Source: Paramicrobacterium chengjingii (GTDB taxonomy: Bacteria; Actinomycetota; Actinomycetes; Actinomycetales; Microbacteriaceae). Taken from it: a DNA stretch of 64,000 nucleotides. The stretch is taken from contig NZ_CP061169.1 in assembly GCF_011751765.2 (NCBI RefSeq), positions 2,604,001 through 2,668,000 of the forward strand, in the 5' to 3' direction. Positions 24,098 through 32,636 of this stretch are shown here, one piece after another. The notes beneath the pieces are model-generated. The model had not been told where the DNA came from. It ran no database searches and saw nothing but the letters and a program-made list of their open reading frames with translations. The position numbers and the translations under genes are program-made. The first letter of the stretch is position 1, and the number at the start of each line of letters is the position of its first letter.

Positions 24098-25807
24098 TCA
24101 ACGCGACGAACTCAAGATTTCCGCCGGTATCTCCGCACCTTTACAAGGCTCGGGCGCAGTGTCACAGGTACATGCCCCGAGCCTCGCCGCAAAGGCATTC
24201 ACATCTGAGGGCAATCGTGGTCCCCTCCAAGCCACATGCTGATCCTGTCGCACGATGACGTACTCGCTTGTGTACGAATCGGGCAGTGCCACGCCACTCA
24301 GGGAAAGGACGTCCATCGGAAGACTCGTCTGACGTTGCAGCTCGTCTGCCCACGCCTGTGCTTCCTCGCCGTCGTCACCTCGGCAGCAAATAAGTGTGTA
24401 CCACTCCCCCAGTCGGTCGTAGAGAGAGGCCCCATCAGGTAGCCAAACGTGTGGCAGCCGACAACCGGGAACTGTCGAAGGAACATAAGTTCCCATGGTG
24501 TAACTCGGGGCGTTGCCGTCGTCAACGATTATGGGGGACTCACCGTATGAGTAACCGAAGTTGAGCCCACTTGCCGCAAATTGCTGCACGTTGAGATCGT
24601 ATGCAAGTCTGCCGAACCCCTCACGAGCTGCGTCACCACGGGCCCCATCAACGTCCAACGTTCCCGGTACATCCGCAGCAGTTATCTTCTCGAGATGGGT
24701 CATCGCGAATTGCGACACCTGATCCGTAATGGGCTGACGCTCGGCCACATACGCATCTAATATGGACGCATCAGCCCATCCATCTACGACTGCGCCAATG
24801 AGCCATCCGAGGTTCAACCCGTCGGCTATGCCGGCGTTCATACCGTATCCGCCCATTGGCACCCACACGTGAGCAGAATCACCCGCGATGAACATTCGAC
24901 CCTCACGGAATTTGTCGGCAACTAAACGACGCGCCGTCCAGTCCTGAGTCGAGATGATGCTGTAGTCGATATTTTTGCCGCCTCCAAGAATTGTTCTGAT
25001 TGCGGCGTCGCGGTCAACCGATTCAGCTTCCACCTCATCAAGGCTCAGGTAGGTGTGGATGAGGAACTTCCGCTTCCCGTCTACCGAATAAACATGTCCT
25101 TGGCGTTCATTGCCGAACACGTAGTATCCCCAGGCAGGCCGGGCGCTCATCGCCTGATACAGCCCGGGCGCATCAATGTACGTCGATTGGACATGTTGCA
25201 GCACGGGGTCGCCATGGAAGGTAGCGCCGATCGTCTTACGCACAAGTGACCTGCCACCATCCGCGCCAACTAAGTAACGGGCCCGTACCTGGCTGACTTC
25301 ACCATCGCCGGCATCGACAAGCGTGGCATTTATACCGTCATCGTCCTGTGCAACTCCGACACACTCAGTCGATCGACGCAGTTCAACTCCGGCCATACTC
25401 TCCGCATGACGTTCCAGTATCGGATTCAGATAGATTTGATTGATGCGATGAGGCGGCTCTGGCGTGGCCCAGTTTGCATCAGGCCCAATGCCGTCCCCCT
25501 GACTGCGGCTCGCAGTGGACGGAATTGGAATACGCCCAAACTCTCGGCCCAAGACACTTGTACGAAATGCCACGTCCTGAGGATGCTGATAAGGCATGCC
25601 CGCTCCCCGCACTGTGTCGGCAATGCCGAAGCGGCGAAACGCTTCCATCGTGCGGGAGGCAACGTGATTGCACTTCACCTCAGAAGGATCGCCTGGACTG
25701 CGTTTCTCCACAATGATGCTTGTCGCCCCGTGGGTGCTCAGCTCCGACGCGGTCATCAGCCCTACAGGGCCCCCACCGATGATCAGCACATCCGCATCGT
25801 ATTTCAC
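24098..25807 (-). CDS. FAD-dependent aromatic monooxygenase (PheA/TfdB/MhpA type)
   Basis: This 569-residue flavoprotein hydroxylase has the FAD-binding GGGPVGL at residues 11-17, the DG motif YLVGADGGRSLVRK near 180-193, and the GD motif FIAGDSAHVWVPMGGYGMN near 308-326. The C-terminal 170 residues look like the thioredoxin-like extension of phenol-hydroxylase-type enzymes. It would use NAD(P)H and O2 to hydroxylate an aromatic ring; the substrate is unknown. GTG at 25807 is preceded by an AAAGGCGAG ribosome-binding site. It lies 34 bp downstream of the MHS transporter, so uptake and hydroxylation are probably one operon. Confidence 0.9.
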   Translation of the reverse strand: MKYDADVLIIGGGPVGLMTASELSTHGATSIIVEKRSPGDPSEVKCNHVASRTMEAFRRFGIADTVRGAGMPYQHPQDVAFRTSVLGREFGRIPIPSTASRSQGDGIGPDANWATPEPPHRINQIYLNPILERHAESMAGVELRRSTECVGVAQDDDGINATLVDAGDGEVSQVRARYLVGADGGRSLVRKTIGATFHGDPVLQHVQSTYIDAPGLYQAMSARPAWGYYVFGNERQGHVYSVDGKRKFLIHTYLSLDEVEAESVDRDAAIRTILGGGKNIDYSIISTQDWTARRLVADKFREGRMFIAGDSAHVWVPMGGYGMNAGIADGLNLGWLIGAVVDGWADASILDAYVAERQPITDQVSQFAMTHLEKITAADVPGTLDVDGARGDAAREGFGRLAYDLNVQQFAASGLNFGYSYGESPIIVDDGNAPSYTMGTYVPSTVPGCRLPHVWLPDGASLYDRLGEWYTLICCRGDDGEEAQAWADELQRQTSLPMDVLSLSGVALPDSYTSEYVIVRQDQHVAWRGPRLPSDVNAFAARLGACTCDTAPEPCKGAEIPAEILSSSR

Positions 25808-25841
25808 GCTAACTCGCCTTTCACGTCACGTCCGAATTGAG

Positions 25842-27167
25842 TCATGAGATCGTCGCCAAGTCTCGTCTACGACCTTCCGGTGCGATGAGCAACGCGGTAC
25901 CACAAATCACGAGCACCACAATCCAGGCGGCCCCAAGGAGCATCACCCCGCCAGCGGCGACAAACGTGCTGGCAAGAATTGGCGTAAATCCGGCACCAAT
26001 AGCGGATGCTCCCTGGAACGCCACTGACGAGCCCGTAAAACGAACTCCTGTAGGAAACAACTCTGCAAGGAATGCTGCGAGCGGGCCGAGAATAACGCCC
26101 TGAATTCCTTGAGCAAGGACCACCGCAAGAGCGAAGAACCAGTTTTCTCCACTACTGATGAGGAGCAGCGCCGGGTAAGCGAAAATGATCGCGAGAATGA
26201 TCCCAAATGCAATAACAGGACGGCGGCCCCACTTGTCGCTCAAGCGAGCGGCAAGGATGGCAGTGACGAACATGGCGATCGCAGAGAACACCTTTGAATC
26301 GAGTGCGAAAGTACTGTCGGCGCCCTGACTCGTCGCATAGCTGAGCCCCCACACACTAACCATGCCTGAAATCGTCAGCTGGCTCATGGCGACAAGTACG
26401 CCGAGGATGAGGACGCGCGGCGACTTCGTGAGGACGCGGAGAAGAGGGATGCGGCGCTCCTCCGCTTTCGCAGACAGTTCCACGAACAGCGGGCTCTCTA
26501 CAACTTTCAGCCTAATGAAGAGCCCGATCAAAACGAGCACAAAGCTTGCAAGGAATGGGATTCGCCAGCCCCATGACAGGAATTGCTCGGAAGGAAGCAA
26601 AGAGAACAGGCTGAGCATTCCTGCCGAGAGAATTGATCCGGCTGGCGCGCCGAGATTGGCAAATGATGCTGCGAACCCGCGCTTGCCAGCTGGTGCCTGC
26701 TCGAGTGCAATGAGCATTGCTCCGCCCCATTCACCTCCGACGGCGAATCCTTGAATGACACGAAGGGATACCAGCATTAGCGGTGCGATGACACCAACTT
26801 GCTCATAAGTCGGGAGCACTCCGATAAGCGCGGTGCCGATTCCCATCGTGATCATGGTGACGACCAAGACTCCCTTACGACCAAGCCTGTCACCAAAGTG
26901 GCCGAAGATTATCCCACCGAGAGGACGCGCAACGTACCCGGCTGCAAGTGTCGCAAATGACGCGACCGTGGCGATCGCGGGGTCTAAGTCCGAGAAAAAG
27001 ACGTGCGCAAATACGAGAGCTGAAGCGGCGGCATACAACATGAAGTCGTAGAACTCGATTGCACTACCAATGAAGCTGGACGCGAGTATTCTGCGCATCT
27101 GAGGAGTACGGAGGGAATCGTGCGTGAGTCTGCGTTGATTTGCACCGTTCTTTGTGCTGCTCATCAT
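25842..27167 (-). CDS. MFS transporter, metabolite:H+ symporter (MHS) type
   Basis: The 441-residue protein has twelve predicted membrane segments. Diagnostic MHS features are SSFIGSAIEFYDFMLYAAA at the start, ARPLGGIIFGHFGDRLGRKG in the first half, and RVIQGFAVGGEWGGAMLIA. The family imports organic acids such as shikimate, dicarboxylates, proline or aromatic acids with protons. Given the partner monooxygenase, an aromatic acid is likely. Start at 27167 (tandem ATGATG) is chosen because AAAGAG lies just upstream; the 18-residue upstream extension lacks one. It is first in the cassette operon and divergent from the LysR gene. Confidence 0.88.
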   Translation of the reverse strand: MMSSTKNGANQRRLTHDSLRTPQMRRILASSFIGSAIEFYDFMLYAAASALVFAHVFFSDLDPAIATVASFATLAAGYVARPLGGIIFGHFGDRLGRKGVLVVTMITMGIGTALIGVLPTYEQVGVIAPLMLVSLRVIQGFAVGGEWGGAMLIALEQAPAGKRGFAASFANLGAPAGSILSAGMLSLFSLLPSEQFLSWGWRIPFLASFVLVLIGLFIRLKVVESPLFVELSAKAEERRIPLLRVLTKSPRVLILGVLVAMSQLTISGMVSVWGLSYATSQGADSTFALDSKVFSAIAMFVTAILAARLSDKWGRRPVIAFGIILAIIFAYPALLLISSGENWFFALAVVLAQGIQGVILGPLAAFLAELFPTGVRFTGSSVAFQGASAIGAGFTPILASTFVAAGGVMLLGAAWIVVLVICGTALLIAPEGRRRDLATIS

Positions 27168-27268
27168 TGAACTCTTTCTACGTTGTTCGAAGCGGAAGGC
27201 AACCCAGTCCGTGGGCTCCACTTTCGCGGAGTGCGACGACTCTTCAAGTCTGGCGAGCCCTCCGTATG

Positions 27269-27312
27269 CTAGACAAGCACAAAAATCTAGAGAGATAGTT
27301 TAGTCTGGCTAA
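27269..27312. promoter_or_regulatory. Candidate LysR binding region in the divergent cassette promoter
   Basis: CTAGA (27269-27273) and TCTAG (27286-27290) form an inverted repeat with a 12-base spacer, and TTAG (27300-27303) and CTAA (27309-27312) form a second one directly before the LysR start. The A+T-rich tract AAAAATCTAG lies between. This matches the T-N11-A style of LysR sites and probable autoregulation. Confidence 0.5.
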
Positions 27313-27313
27313 T

Positions 27314-28261
27314 ATGCTTGAGATTTCTAGCATCACGCTGCGTCAACTGGACTGTCTGCGTGCTATCGTCGAATCGGGTTCGGTCTCTGAGGCGGCCCGA
27401 CGAATGCACTTGTCCCCCGGCGGTGTGTCGCTGGCAATAACCGAGTTGGAACGGCAACTTGACGTTCAACTCACATTGAGGACACGTGGGCGTGGAGTGG
27501 AGATCACGAGCGCTGGCCGCTCGGTTTATGAACGCGCGGTCAAAGTCGCAGATGAAGTCCGCGGGATTCACCAGACGGCTGCAACTCTGCGCGGAGAGTT
27601 GACCGGTCCTCTGAGGCTCGGAGTATTTACGACGTTGTCGCCGTGGTTCCTCCCGCAAATAGTCGAGCATATTACTCAAAGGTTTCCTGCAATCGACCTG
27701 CAACCAGTAGAGGACGGTTCAATTGAGCTGCAAGCGGCATTACTCGAGGGAGGGCTCGACGCCACGCTTATCTATGAGAATCACCTCACGTCAGGAGTCA
27801 AGGGTCACCGAATCGCTCCGGTCAGGCTTCAATTGGCTGTAGCACCAACGCATCGGCTCGCTCGCCGCGCAAGTGTTTATCTCAGCGAACTGGAGGACGA
27901 AGACTGCGCGCTCCTCGCGAGCGAGCCTGCATCAGCACACGTGGAAGAAATACTGCGAAATGCCGGCATGACCCCGCGAGTGAAATGGCGCAGTGTCAAT
28001 GTGGAAACGATCCGATCTCTCGTCGCTCGTGGTCTCGCCTACACAATAATCATGGGTCGCCCATATGGCGACCGCACATATGAGGGGCTCCCGATTACGT
28101 ACCGTCCCATCGCGGACGAGATAGCACCGAACGCGGTTGTGTTCGGCGTCGCTCGAGGCGCTCATCAGAGTGCTAACGTCCGCGAACTTTTGTCATATTG
28201 CCTCAAGAACTTCGGAACAGCATCTCACGGCGGCCAGCATGAAATGGGCCGTCTCGCGTAA
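27314..28261 (+). CDS. LysR family transcriptional regulator
   Basis: The 315-residue regulator has a winged helix at residues about 5-65 (LRQLDCLRAIVESGSVSEAA, RRMHLSPGGVSLAITELERQ) and a periplasmic-binding-like effector domain (LRLGVFTTLSPWFLPQIVEH). It is divergent from the transporter-monooxygenase operon, the standard position for an activator that responds to the pathway substrate. The ATG at 27314 has no clear ribosome-binding site and the upstream dyad abuts it, so the transcript may be leaderless. The gene stops seven bases before the right direct repeat, so the cassette is packed tightly around its three genes. Confidence 0.9.
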   Translation: MLEISSITLRQLDCLRAIVESGSVSEAARRMHLSPGGVSLAITELERQLDVQLTLRTRGRGVEITSAGRSVYERAVKVADEVRGIHQTAATLRGELTGPLRLGVFTTLSPWFLPQIVEHITQRFPAIDLQPVEDGSIELQAALLEGGLDATLIYENHLTSGVKGHRIAPVRLQLAVAPTHRLARRASVYLSELEDEDCALLASEPASAHVEEILRNAGMTPRVKWRSVNVETIRSLVARGLAYTIIMGRPYGDRTYEGLPITYRPIADEIAPNAVVFGVARGAHQSANVRELLSYCLKNFGTASHGGQHEMGRLA

Positions 28262-28268
28262 GGCGACG

Positions 28269-28320
28269 CGAGGTGCTTGCCCGCCAAGTGGAGCCTCCGG
28301 CAACCACGTAAACGTCGTGC
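28269..28320 (+). repeat. 52-bp direct repeat, right copy
   Basis: This copy repeats the 3' end of the decarboxylase gene (translating as ...VLARQVEPPATT and stop) with no gene attached. It ends two bases before the stop codon of the convergent Nudix gene. The single mismatch to the left copy is at 28312. It marks the right border of the cassette. Confidence 0.95.
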
Positions 28321-28322
28321 GC

Positions 28323-28802
28323 TCAGCGCTCGAATTTCGCCTCGGTGCCGCCGTACAGCGCGACGTCTATGCGCTCCAGCTGCGTCATGCGCATCTGCGG
28401 CATATCGGCGAGAGCGAACCACCGAGCCTCCGTGTTCTCTCCATCGACAGGTTCGGGGTTACCCGAGACATAGCGGCACGCGAACACCAGGTCGAGAAAC
28501 CGAGCTTTGTCGCCGTTCGGCCAGGCATGGGGCGGCATCGTGTGCACCCATGCGAGACGTTCGGCGACAGCGACGATTCCCGCCTCTTCGAGAACCTCGC
28601 GCTCCGCGGCGACAGCGGGCTGCTCACCCGGGTCAATGATGCCCGACACAGATGTCCACTCGTCGTTGTCCGCGCGACGAACAAGCAGCACCTCTGTCCC
28701 TTCGGTGCCGCGCCGCGTCACCACAGCCGTGACTCCGCTCAGCCACAACTCGTCTGTGCCGATCTTTCGGCGAAGAGCAGTGATGAACTCAGGCGTAGCC
28801 AT
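28323..28802 (-). CDS. Nudix hydrolase
   Basis: This 159-residue protein has a complete Nudix box, beginning GIIDPGE and ending REVLEEAGI (about residues 54-76), which binds Mg2+ and cleaves nucleoside-diphosphate-linked substrates. The region around GVTAVVTRRG and EVLLVRRADN is the usual first strand pair. Substrate cannot be told from sequence; house-cleaning of damaged or excess nucleotides is typical. It is on the minus strand, four bases downstream of the RND transporter gene, so the two may be co-transcribed. Its stop codon lies next to the right border of the cassette. Confidence 0.92.
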   Translation of the reverse strand: MATPEFITALRRKIGTDELWLSGVTAVVTRRGTEGTEVLLVRRADNDEWTSVSGIIDPGEQPAVAAEREVLEEAGIVAVAERLAWVHTMPPHAWPNGDKARFLDLVFACRYVSGNPEPVDGENTEARWFALADMPQMRMTQLERIDVALYGGTEAKFER

Positions 28803-28805
28803 GCC

Positions 28806-31800
28806 TTACCGTACCCCGGTCGGCTCCGATTCTGACGGCACTGAATCGGCGTTGTCACGCTCTGCCGTTGCCTCTGCCTTTCGCGAACGCTTGACCGCCC
28901 GGCGTTCTTTCGCCCCTTCAACAAGGTTGTACAACGTGGGCAGCACAACGAGTGTCAATACCGTGGACGACACGAGTCCGCCGATCACGACGATCGCGAG
29001 CGGCTGCGAAATGAAGCCGCCGTGCCCGGTGATGCCGAGCGCCATCGGGGTGAGCGCGAAGATCGTCGCCAAGGCTGTCATGAGAATCGGGCGCAGCCTT
29101 CGTACGGAACCATGCTCGACGGCATCCGCCACGGTCAGACCCTTGTCGCGGTACTGGTTCACAAGATCGACGAGCACGATGGCGTTCGTCACGACGATTC
29201 CGATAAGCATGAGCACGCCGATAAGCGACGGCACACCGAGCGGAACGCCCGTTGCGAGCTGCAGGCCAATGGCGCCCGTTGCGGCGAAGGGCACCGACAC
29301 CAGCAGCAGAAGCGGCTGACGCAACGAACGGAATGTCGCAACCATGACGATGTACACGATGAGGATCGCCGCGAGCATCGCAATGCCGAGCTGCTGGAAC
29401 GCGGTGTCTTGGTCGGCACTCACGCCGCCGAGCTCGGCAGACGCGCCGGCAGGCAGGTCGACGCTGTCAACCGCCTCCTGCATCTCGACGCTCGCCGCTC
29501 CGATGTTATCGCCCGCCGGAGTCGCGCTCACTGTCGCCGAGCGGTCACCCTTGACTGTCGTCACGCTCTGCGGCCCATCGCTGATCTCAACGGTCGCGAG
29601 CGTCGAGAGTGCCACGACGCCGGTCGGCGTGGGAACCTCAAGGTCGCGAAGCTCGTCGAGCGATGCAGGTTCGTCAGCGGTCTCCACGTAGATCGTGAGC
29701 GTCGTGTCGTCGATCACGATCGTTCCCGCCTGCTGCGGCTTTGTCGCGCCCGCGACGAACGAGCTCAGTGCAACCTCGCTGTATCCGGCTTCGGCGGCAT
29801 CTTGCCTGTTTACCGCAACCTCAATGTACGGGCGCGACTCGGCGAGGTTGTCGCTGACCTCGGCGACCGAGTCGAGGTCGGTGACGGCGTCGTGCACAGA
29901 CGTCGTAGCCTTCTCGAGATCCTCTGAGGAGGTCGCTGTGATGTCCACTTCGATGTCGGACGATGCACCGAAACCACTCGATGCCGACACTTCGATTGTT
30001 CCGGCGTCGTCGATCGTCGCGAGCTTGTCGCGCACCGTCTGCTGCAGCGCCGTCTGGTCGGCGTCGACGTCTGTCGTGATTGAGAACGAGATCGCGCCCG
30101 CATCACCACCGCCAAATGCAGAGGTCAGCGAGTTTCCGCTCGACCCGATCGACACCTGCACAGTCTCGATGCCATCAATATCGAGCAGAGCGTTTTCGAC
30201 CTTCGTCGCCGCCTCGTCTTGCGCGTCGAGGCTCGCTCCAGGCTCGAGTGTTTGCGTGACCGACAGCGTGTTCTGGCCACTGTCGCCGAGGAAGTTGGTC
30301 TTCATAAACGGCGCCGCTGCGAGCGTGACGCCCATGACGAGCAGCGCAAGTATGATCGTGGTCGCCGAATGCTTCAGCGTCCACCGGATGATCGGAAGGT
30401 AGGCGCGCTGCAGGCGCGTGGGGTGCTTCAGCTCATCTTCGTGGTCGTTCTGGGCCTGGCGGCGTGCCCGACGAGTGTGGGCGGATGCCGATGGCTCACG
30501 CGCGGCGTCGGTTGCGGCGGGTTCCTCAGAGACCGTTGCCGGCCCTTCGGCATCCGACTGCTTCTCTGCCGATTCCTCGTGCGGAACACCCGGCGTCTTC
30601 GCCTGGCGCACGTATGAGGCCGAGACGATTGCGGGCATGGGGGCGATCGATGGTTTCGGAGCGCTGGCGGCATCGGACTCAGCAGATGCGCTCGCTTCGG
30701 CCGTTGGCGCGACAGCACCCGTGGCCGGTTGCGCCGCCTTCTTCTCGTGGCGTTGCGCCTTGGTCGTCTGCTTCTGCTCCTTCTTGGCAGCACGGGCTGC
30801 GTCGGCTTCGTCGCGAGCGCGATTCTTAGCGTCGACAGCATCCGTCTGCTTCTGCTGACGTTCCTCGATCTTCGCCTGCTGTTTCTCGGTGGGAGCGCGC
30901 AAAAACCAGTACGCCAGAACGGGAACGATCGTCAGAGACACAAGCAGCGACGCGAGCAGGGCGATCGTGACCGTCAGTGCGAAGGGACGGAACAGCTCAC
31001 CTGTCATGTCGCCAACGAGCGCAAGCGGCAGGAACACGGCGACCGTCGTGATTGTCGACGCTGTAATCGCCCCGGCGACTTCGCGCACAGCCGTTGCGAT
31101 CGCCTGAAGACGGGTTGATCCGGTGCGATCAGCGCTGAGACCCAGGTGTCGCTTGATGTTCTCGATCACCACGATCGAGTCGTCGACAACACGGCCGATC
31201 GCGATCGTCAGAGCCCCAAGGGTCAAGATGTTGAGTGTGTAGTCCGACACCTGAAGACCGATGAAGGTGATCAGCACCGATGTGGGGATTGAGATAGCCG
31301 TGACGAGTGTTGCACGAACGTCGAGCAAGAAGAGCAGAATCACCAGAACGGCGAAGACAAGACCCAGAAGGCCCTCTGTCGAGAGGGACTCAATGGATTG
31401 CTCGATGTACGGCGCCTGGTCGAAGACGATCGTGAGGGTGACACCGCTGCCCAACGACTCTTCAAGCTCGGGAAGCGCGTCGGTGATGCCGTGCGAGACG
31501 TCGACGGTGTTGGCATCGGGAAGTTTGGTGATCGACATTGTGAGGGCATCTTCGCCATTCACACGCGAGTGAGTCGTCTGAGGGTTTTCCGTCAGTTCAA
31601 CCGTGGCGACGTCGCCGAGAGTCACGATCTCACCGTCGGGAGGAGTCACGCCGGTCAGAGGAAGCGCCGTGAGGTCATCGACGGATGTGAGCTTCGTGCC
31701 GGACTGCACCGAATACGTGCTGCCGTCTTCGGTGATCTCGCCCGCGCCGATGAGCGTTCCGTTTTGCTGCAGAACATCGTTGATGGCCTGGGTCGTCGCA

Positions 31801-32384
31801 CCCACCTTCGCAAGCTCCTCAGCGTCGGGCGTGATCGTCACCCTCTGCCCTGCTGCGCCGACGATCTCGGCCTCGCGCACGCCATCAACGTCTTCGAGCT
31901 TCGGAACGGCAACGCGCTCGAGCAGGTCGTTCAGTTCGGCATCGTCACCTCCGGTCACGGCAACTTGGATGATCGGGAGGTCATCGAGGCTTCCCGCCAT
32001 CACTTGGGGGTCGACGTCCTCGGGAAGCGTCGATGAAATGCGCTCGATTGCCTGATTGATCTTCTGCTCGGCAGTGTCGAGATCGGTGCCGTACGTGAAC
32101 GTTGCCGACACGAGGCTGAGGTTTGTGCTCGATGTGGCACTCGTCGATTCGAGACCAGGAACGCCGCTGATCGCTTTCTCGATGGGCGTCGAGAGGTCGT
32201 CGTTGACGACGTTGGGCGATGCTCCAGGGTAATTCGTCACAATTGCGAGCTGTGGGAACGTGATGTTCGGCGCCAGCTCCTGTTTGAGCCCGGTGAGCGA
32301 AATCACCCCGAACACGGCGACAACGACAGTGACAAGCGCGATGAGCGCGCGATTTTTCAGGCTGGCGACGCTGAGAAGATGCAC
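28806..32384 (-). CDS. RND-family efflux permease (AcrB/HAE1-like) with long charged linker
   Basis: The 1192-residue permease has the RND layout: first membrane helix (ALIALVTVVVAVFGVISL), a porter domain, helices 2-6 with the GRVVDDSIVVIENIKRHL motif, a central loop, the second porter domain and helices 7-12. The acidic proton-relay residues in GRVVDDS are present. The linker between the two halves (about residues 495-665) is unusually long, very charged and Ala/Glu/Lys/Gln-rich, and should be cytoplasmic and disordered. GTG at 32384 has an AGGAG ribosome-binding site; the upstream extension lacks one. No membrane-fusion protein gene is adjacent, as is usual in actinobacteria. Substrate is unknown. 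Confidence 0.9.
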   Translation of the reverse strand: MHLLSVASLKNRALIALVTVVVAVFGVISLTGLKQELAPNITFPQLAIVTNYPGASPNVVNDDLSTPIEKAISGVPGLESTSATSSTNLSLVSATFTYGTDLDTAEQKINQAIERISSTLPEDVDPQVMAGSLDDLPIIQVAVTGGDDAELNDLLERVAVPKLEDVDGVREAEIVGAAGQRVTITPDAEELAKVGATTQAINDVLQQNGTLIGAGEITEDGSTYSVQSGTKLTSVDDLTALPLTGVTPPDGEIVTLGDVATVELTENPQTTHSRVNGEDALTMSITKLPDANTVDVSHGITDALPELEESLGSGVTLTIVFDQAPYIEQSIESLSTEGLLGLVFAVLVILLFLLDVRATLVTAISIPTSVLITFIGLQVSDYTLNILTLGALTIAIGRVVDDSIVVIENIKRHLGLSADRTGSTRLQAIATAVREVAGAITASTITTVAVFLPLALVGDMTGELFRPFALTVTIALLASLLVSLTIVPVLAYWFLRAPTEKQQAKIEERQQKQTDAVDAKNRARDEADAARAAKKEQKQTTKAQRHEKKAAQPATGAVAPTAEASASAESDAASAPKPSIAPMPAIVSASYVRQAKTPGVPHEESAEKQSDAEGPATVSEEPAATDAAREPSASAHTRRARRQAQNDHEDELKHPTRLQRAYLPIIRWTLKHSATTIILALLVMGVTLAAAPFMKTNFLGDSGQNTLSVTQTLEPGASLDAQDEAATKVENALLDIDGIETVQVSIGSSGNSLTSAFGGGDAGAISFSITTDVDADQTALQQTVRDKLATIDDAGTIEVSASSGFGASSDIEVDITATSSEDLEKATTSVHDAVTDLDSVAEVSDNLAESRPYIEVAVNRQDAAEAGYSEVALSSFVAGATKPQQAGTIVIDDTTLTIYVETADEPASLDELRDLEVPTPTGVVALSTLATVEISDGPQSVTTVKGDRSATVSATPAGDNIGAASVEMQEAVDSVDLPAGASAELGGVSADQDTAFQQLGIAMLAAILIVYIVMVATFRSLRQPLLLLVSVPFAATGAIGLQLATGVPLGVPSLIGVLMLIGIVVTNAIVLVDLVNQYRDKGLTVADAVEHGSVRRLRPILMTALATIFALTPMALGITGHGGFISQPLAIVVIGGLVSSTVLTLVVLPTLYNLVEGAKERRAVKRSRKAEATAERDNADSVPSESEPTGVR

Positions 32385-32481
32385 AATTCTCCTGCGAAAA
32401 GTTCGAGGTGGAACGGATGCATGCACGCTCTGTACCGTGCACGCCAGGAATCCGCCTGTGCATTCTTTCACAGAAGGCTAT

Positions 32482-32504
32482 GAGTACTCCCTTCGGGAGT
32501 GCTC
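32482..32504. repeat. Dyad upstream of the RND permease gene
   Basis: GAGTACTCCC and GGGAGTGCTC are ten-base arms with one G-U wobble around a TTC loop, about 100 bases before the permease start codon on the minus strand. It could be an operator or an RNA hairpin in the leader. Confidence 0.5.
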
Positions 32505-32600
32505 TAGGTTTGCTGGGAGCATCAATTTGCACACAACCCGAATCGTGAAGATCCATTCTCCATGTCTGAATCAATACGGCTCTCTCGCGGTCATGCCGAA

Positions 32601-32629
32601 GGGGCGGATGCTGTGACAGCATCCGCCCC
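32601..32629 (-). terminator. Hairpin terminator downstream of the TipA-like gene
   Basis: GGGGCGGATGCT (32601-32612) pairs with AGCATCCGCCCC (32618-32629) around GTGAC. It starts eight bases after the stop codon of the TipA-like gene on the minus strand. The U-tract is weak. Confidence 0.75.
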
Positions 32630-32636
32630 TCATTCA

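Larger units (their letters stand above)
24062..28268. mobile_element. 4.2-kb cassette inserted between 52-bp direct repeats
   Basis: The segment lies exactly between the two repeat copies and holds three genes: FAD monooxygenase and MHS transporter in one minus-strand operon, and a divergent LysR regulator. Its composition differs from the flanks: 24541-24600 has 31 G+C of 60, while 22801-22860 upstream has 40 of 60. Removing the segment with one repeat copy would place the decarboxylase stop about a dozen bases from the convergent Nudix stop, a normal tight junction. No integrase or transposase is inside, so it may be a passenger moved in trans or the remnant of a larger element. Confidence 0.8.

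Noticed and set aside
24064..28262. Short terminal inverted repeat at cassette ends (CTTACACG at the left, CGCGTAAG at the right)
   Set aside because: Only 7 of 8 bases match and the positions are not at the exact ends. The 52-bp direct repeats explain the borders better.
24010..28320. The 52-bp repeats as a transposon target-site duplication
   Set aside because: They are far longer than known target duplications, and no transposase or inverted repeat ends are present.
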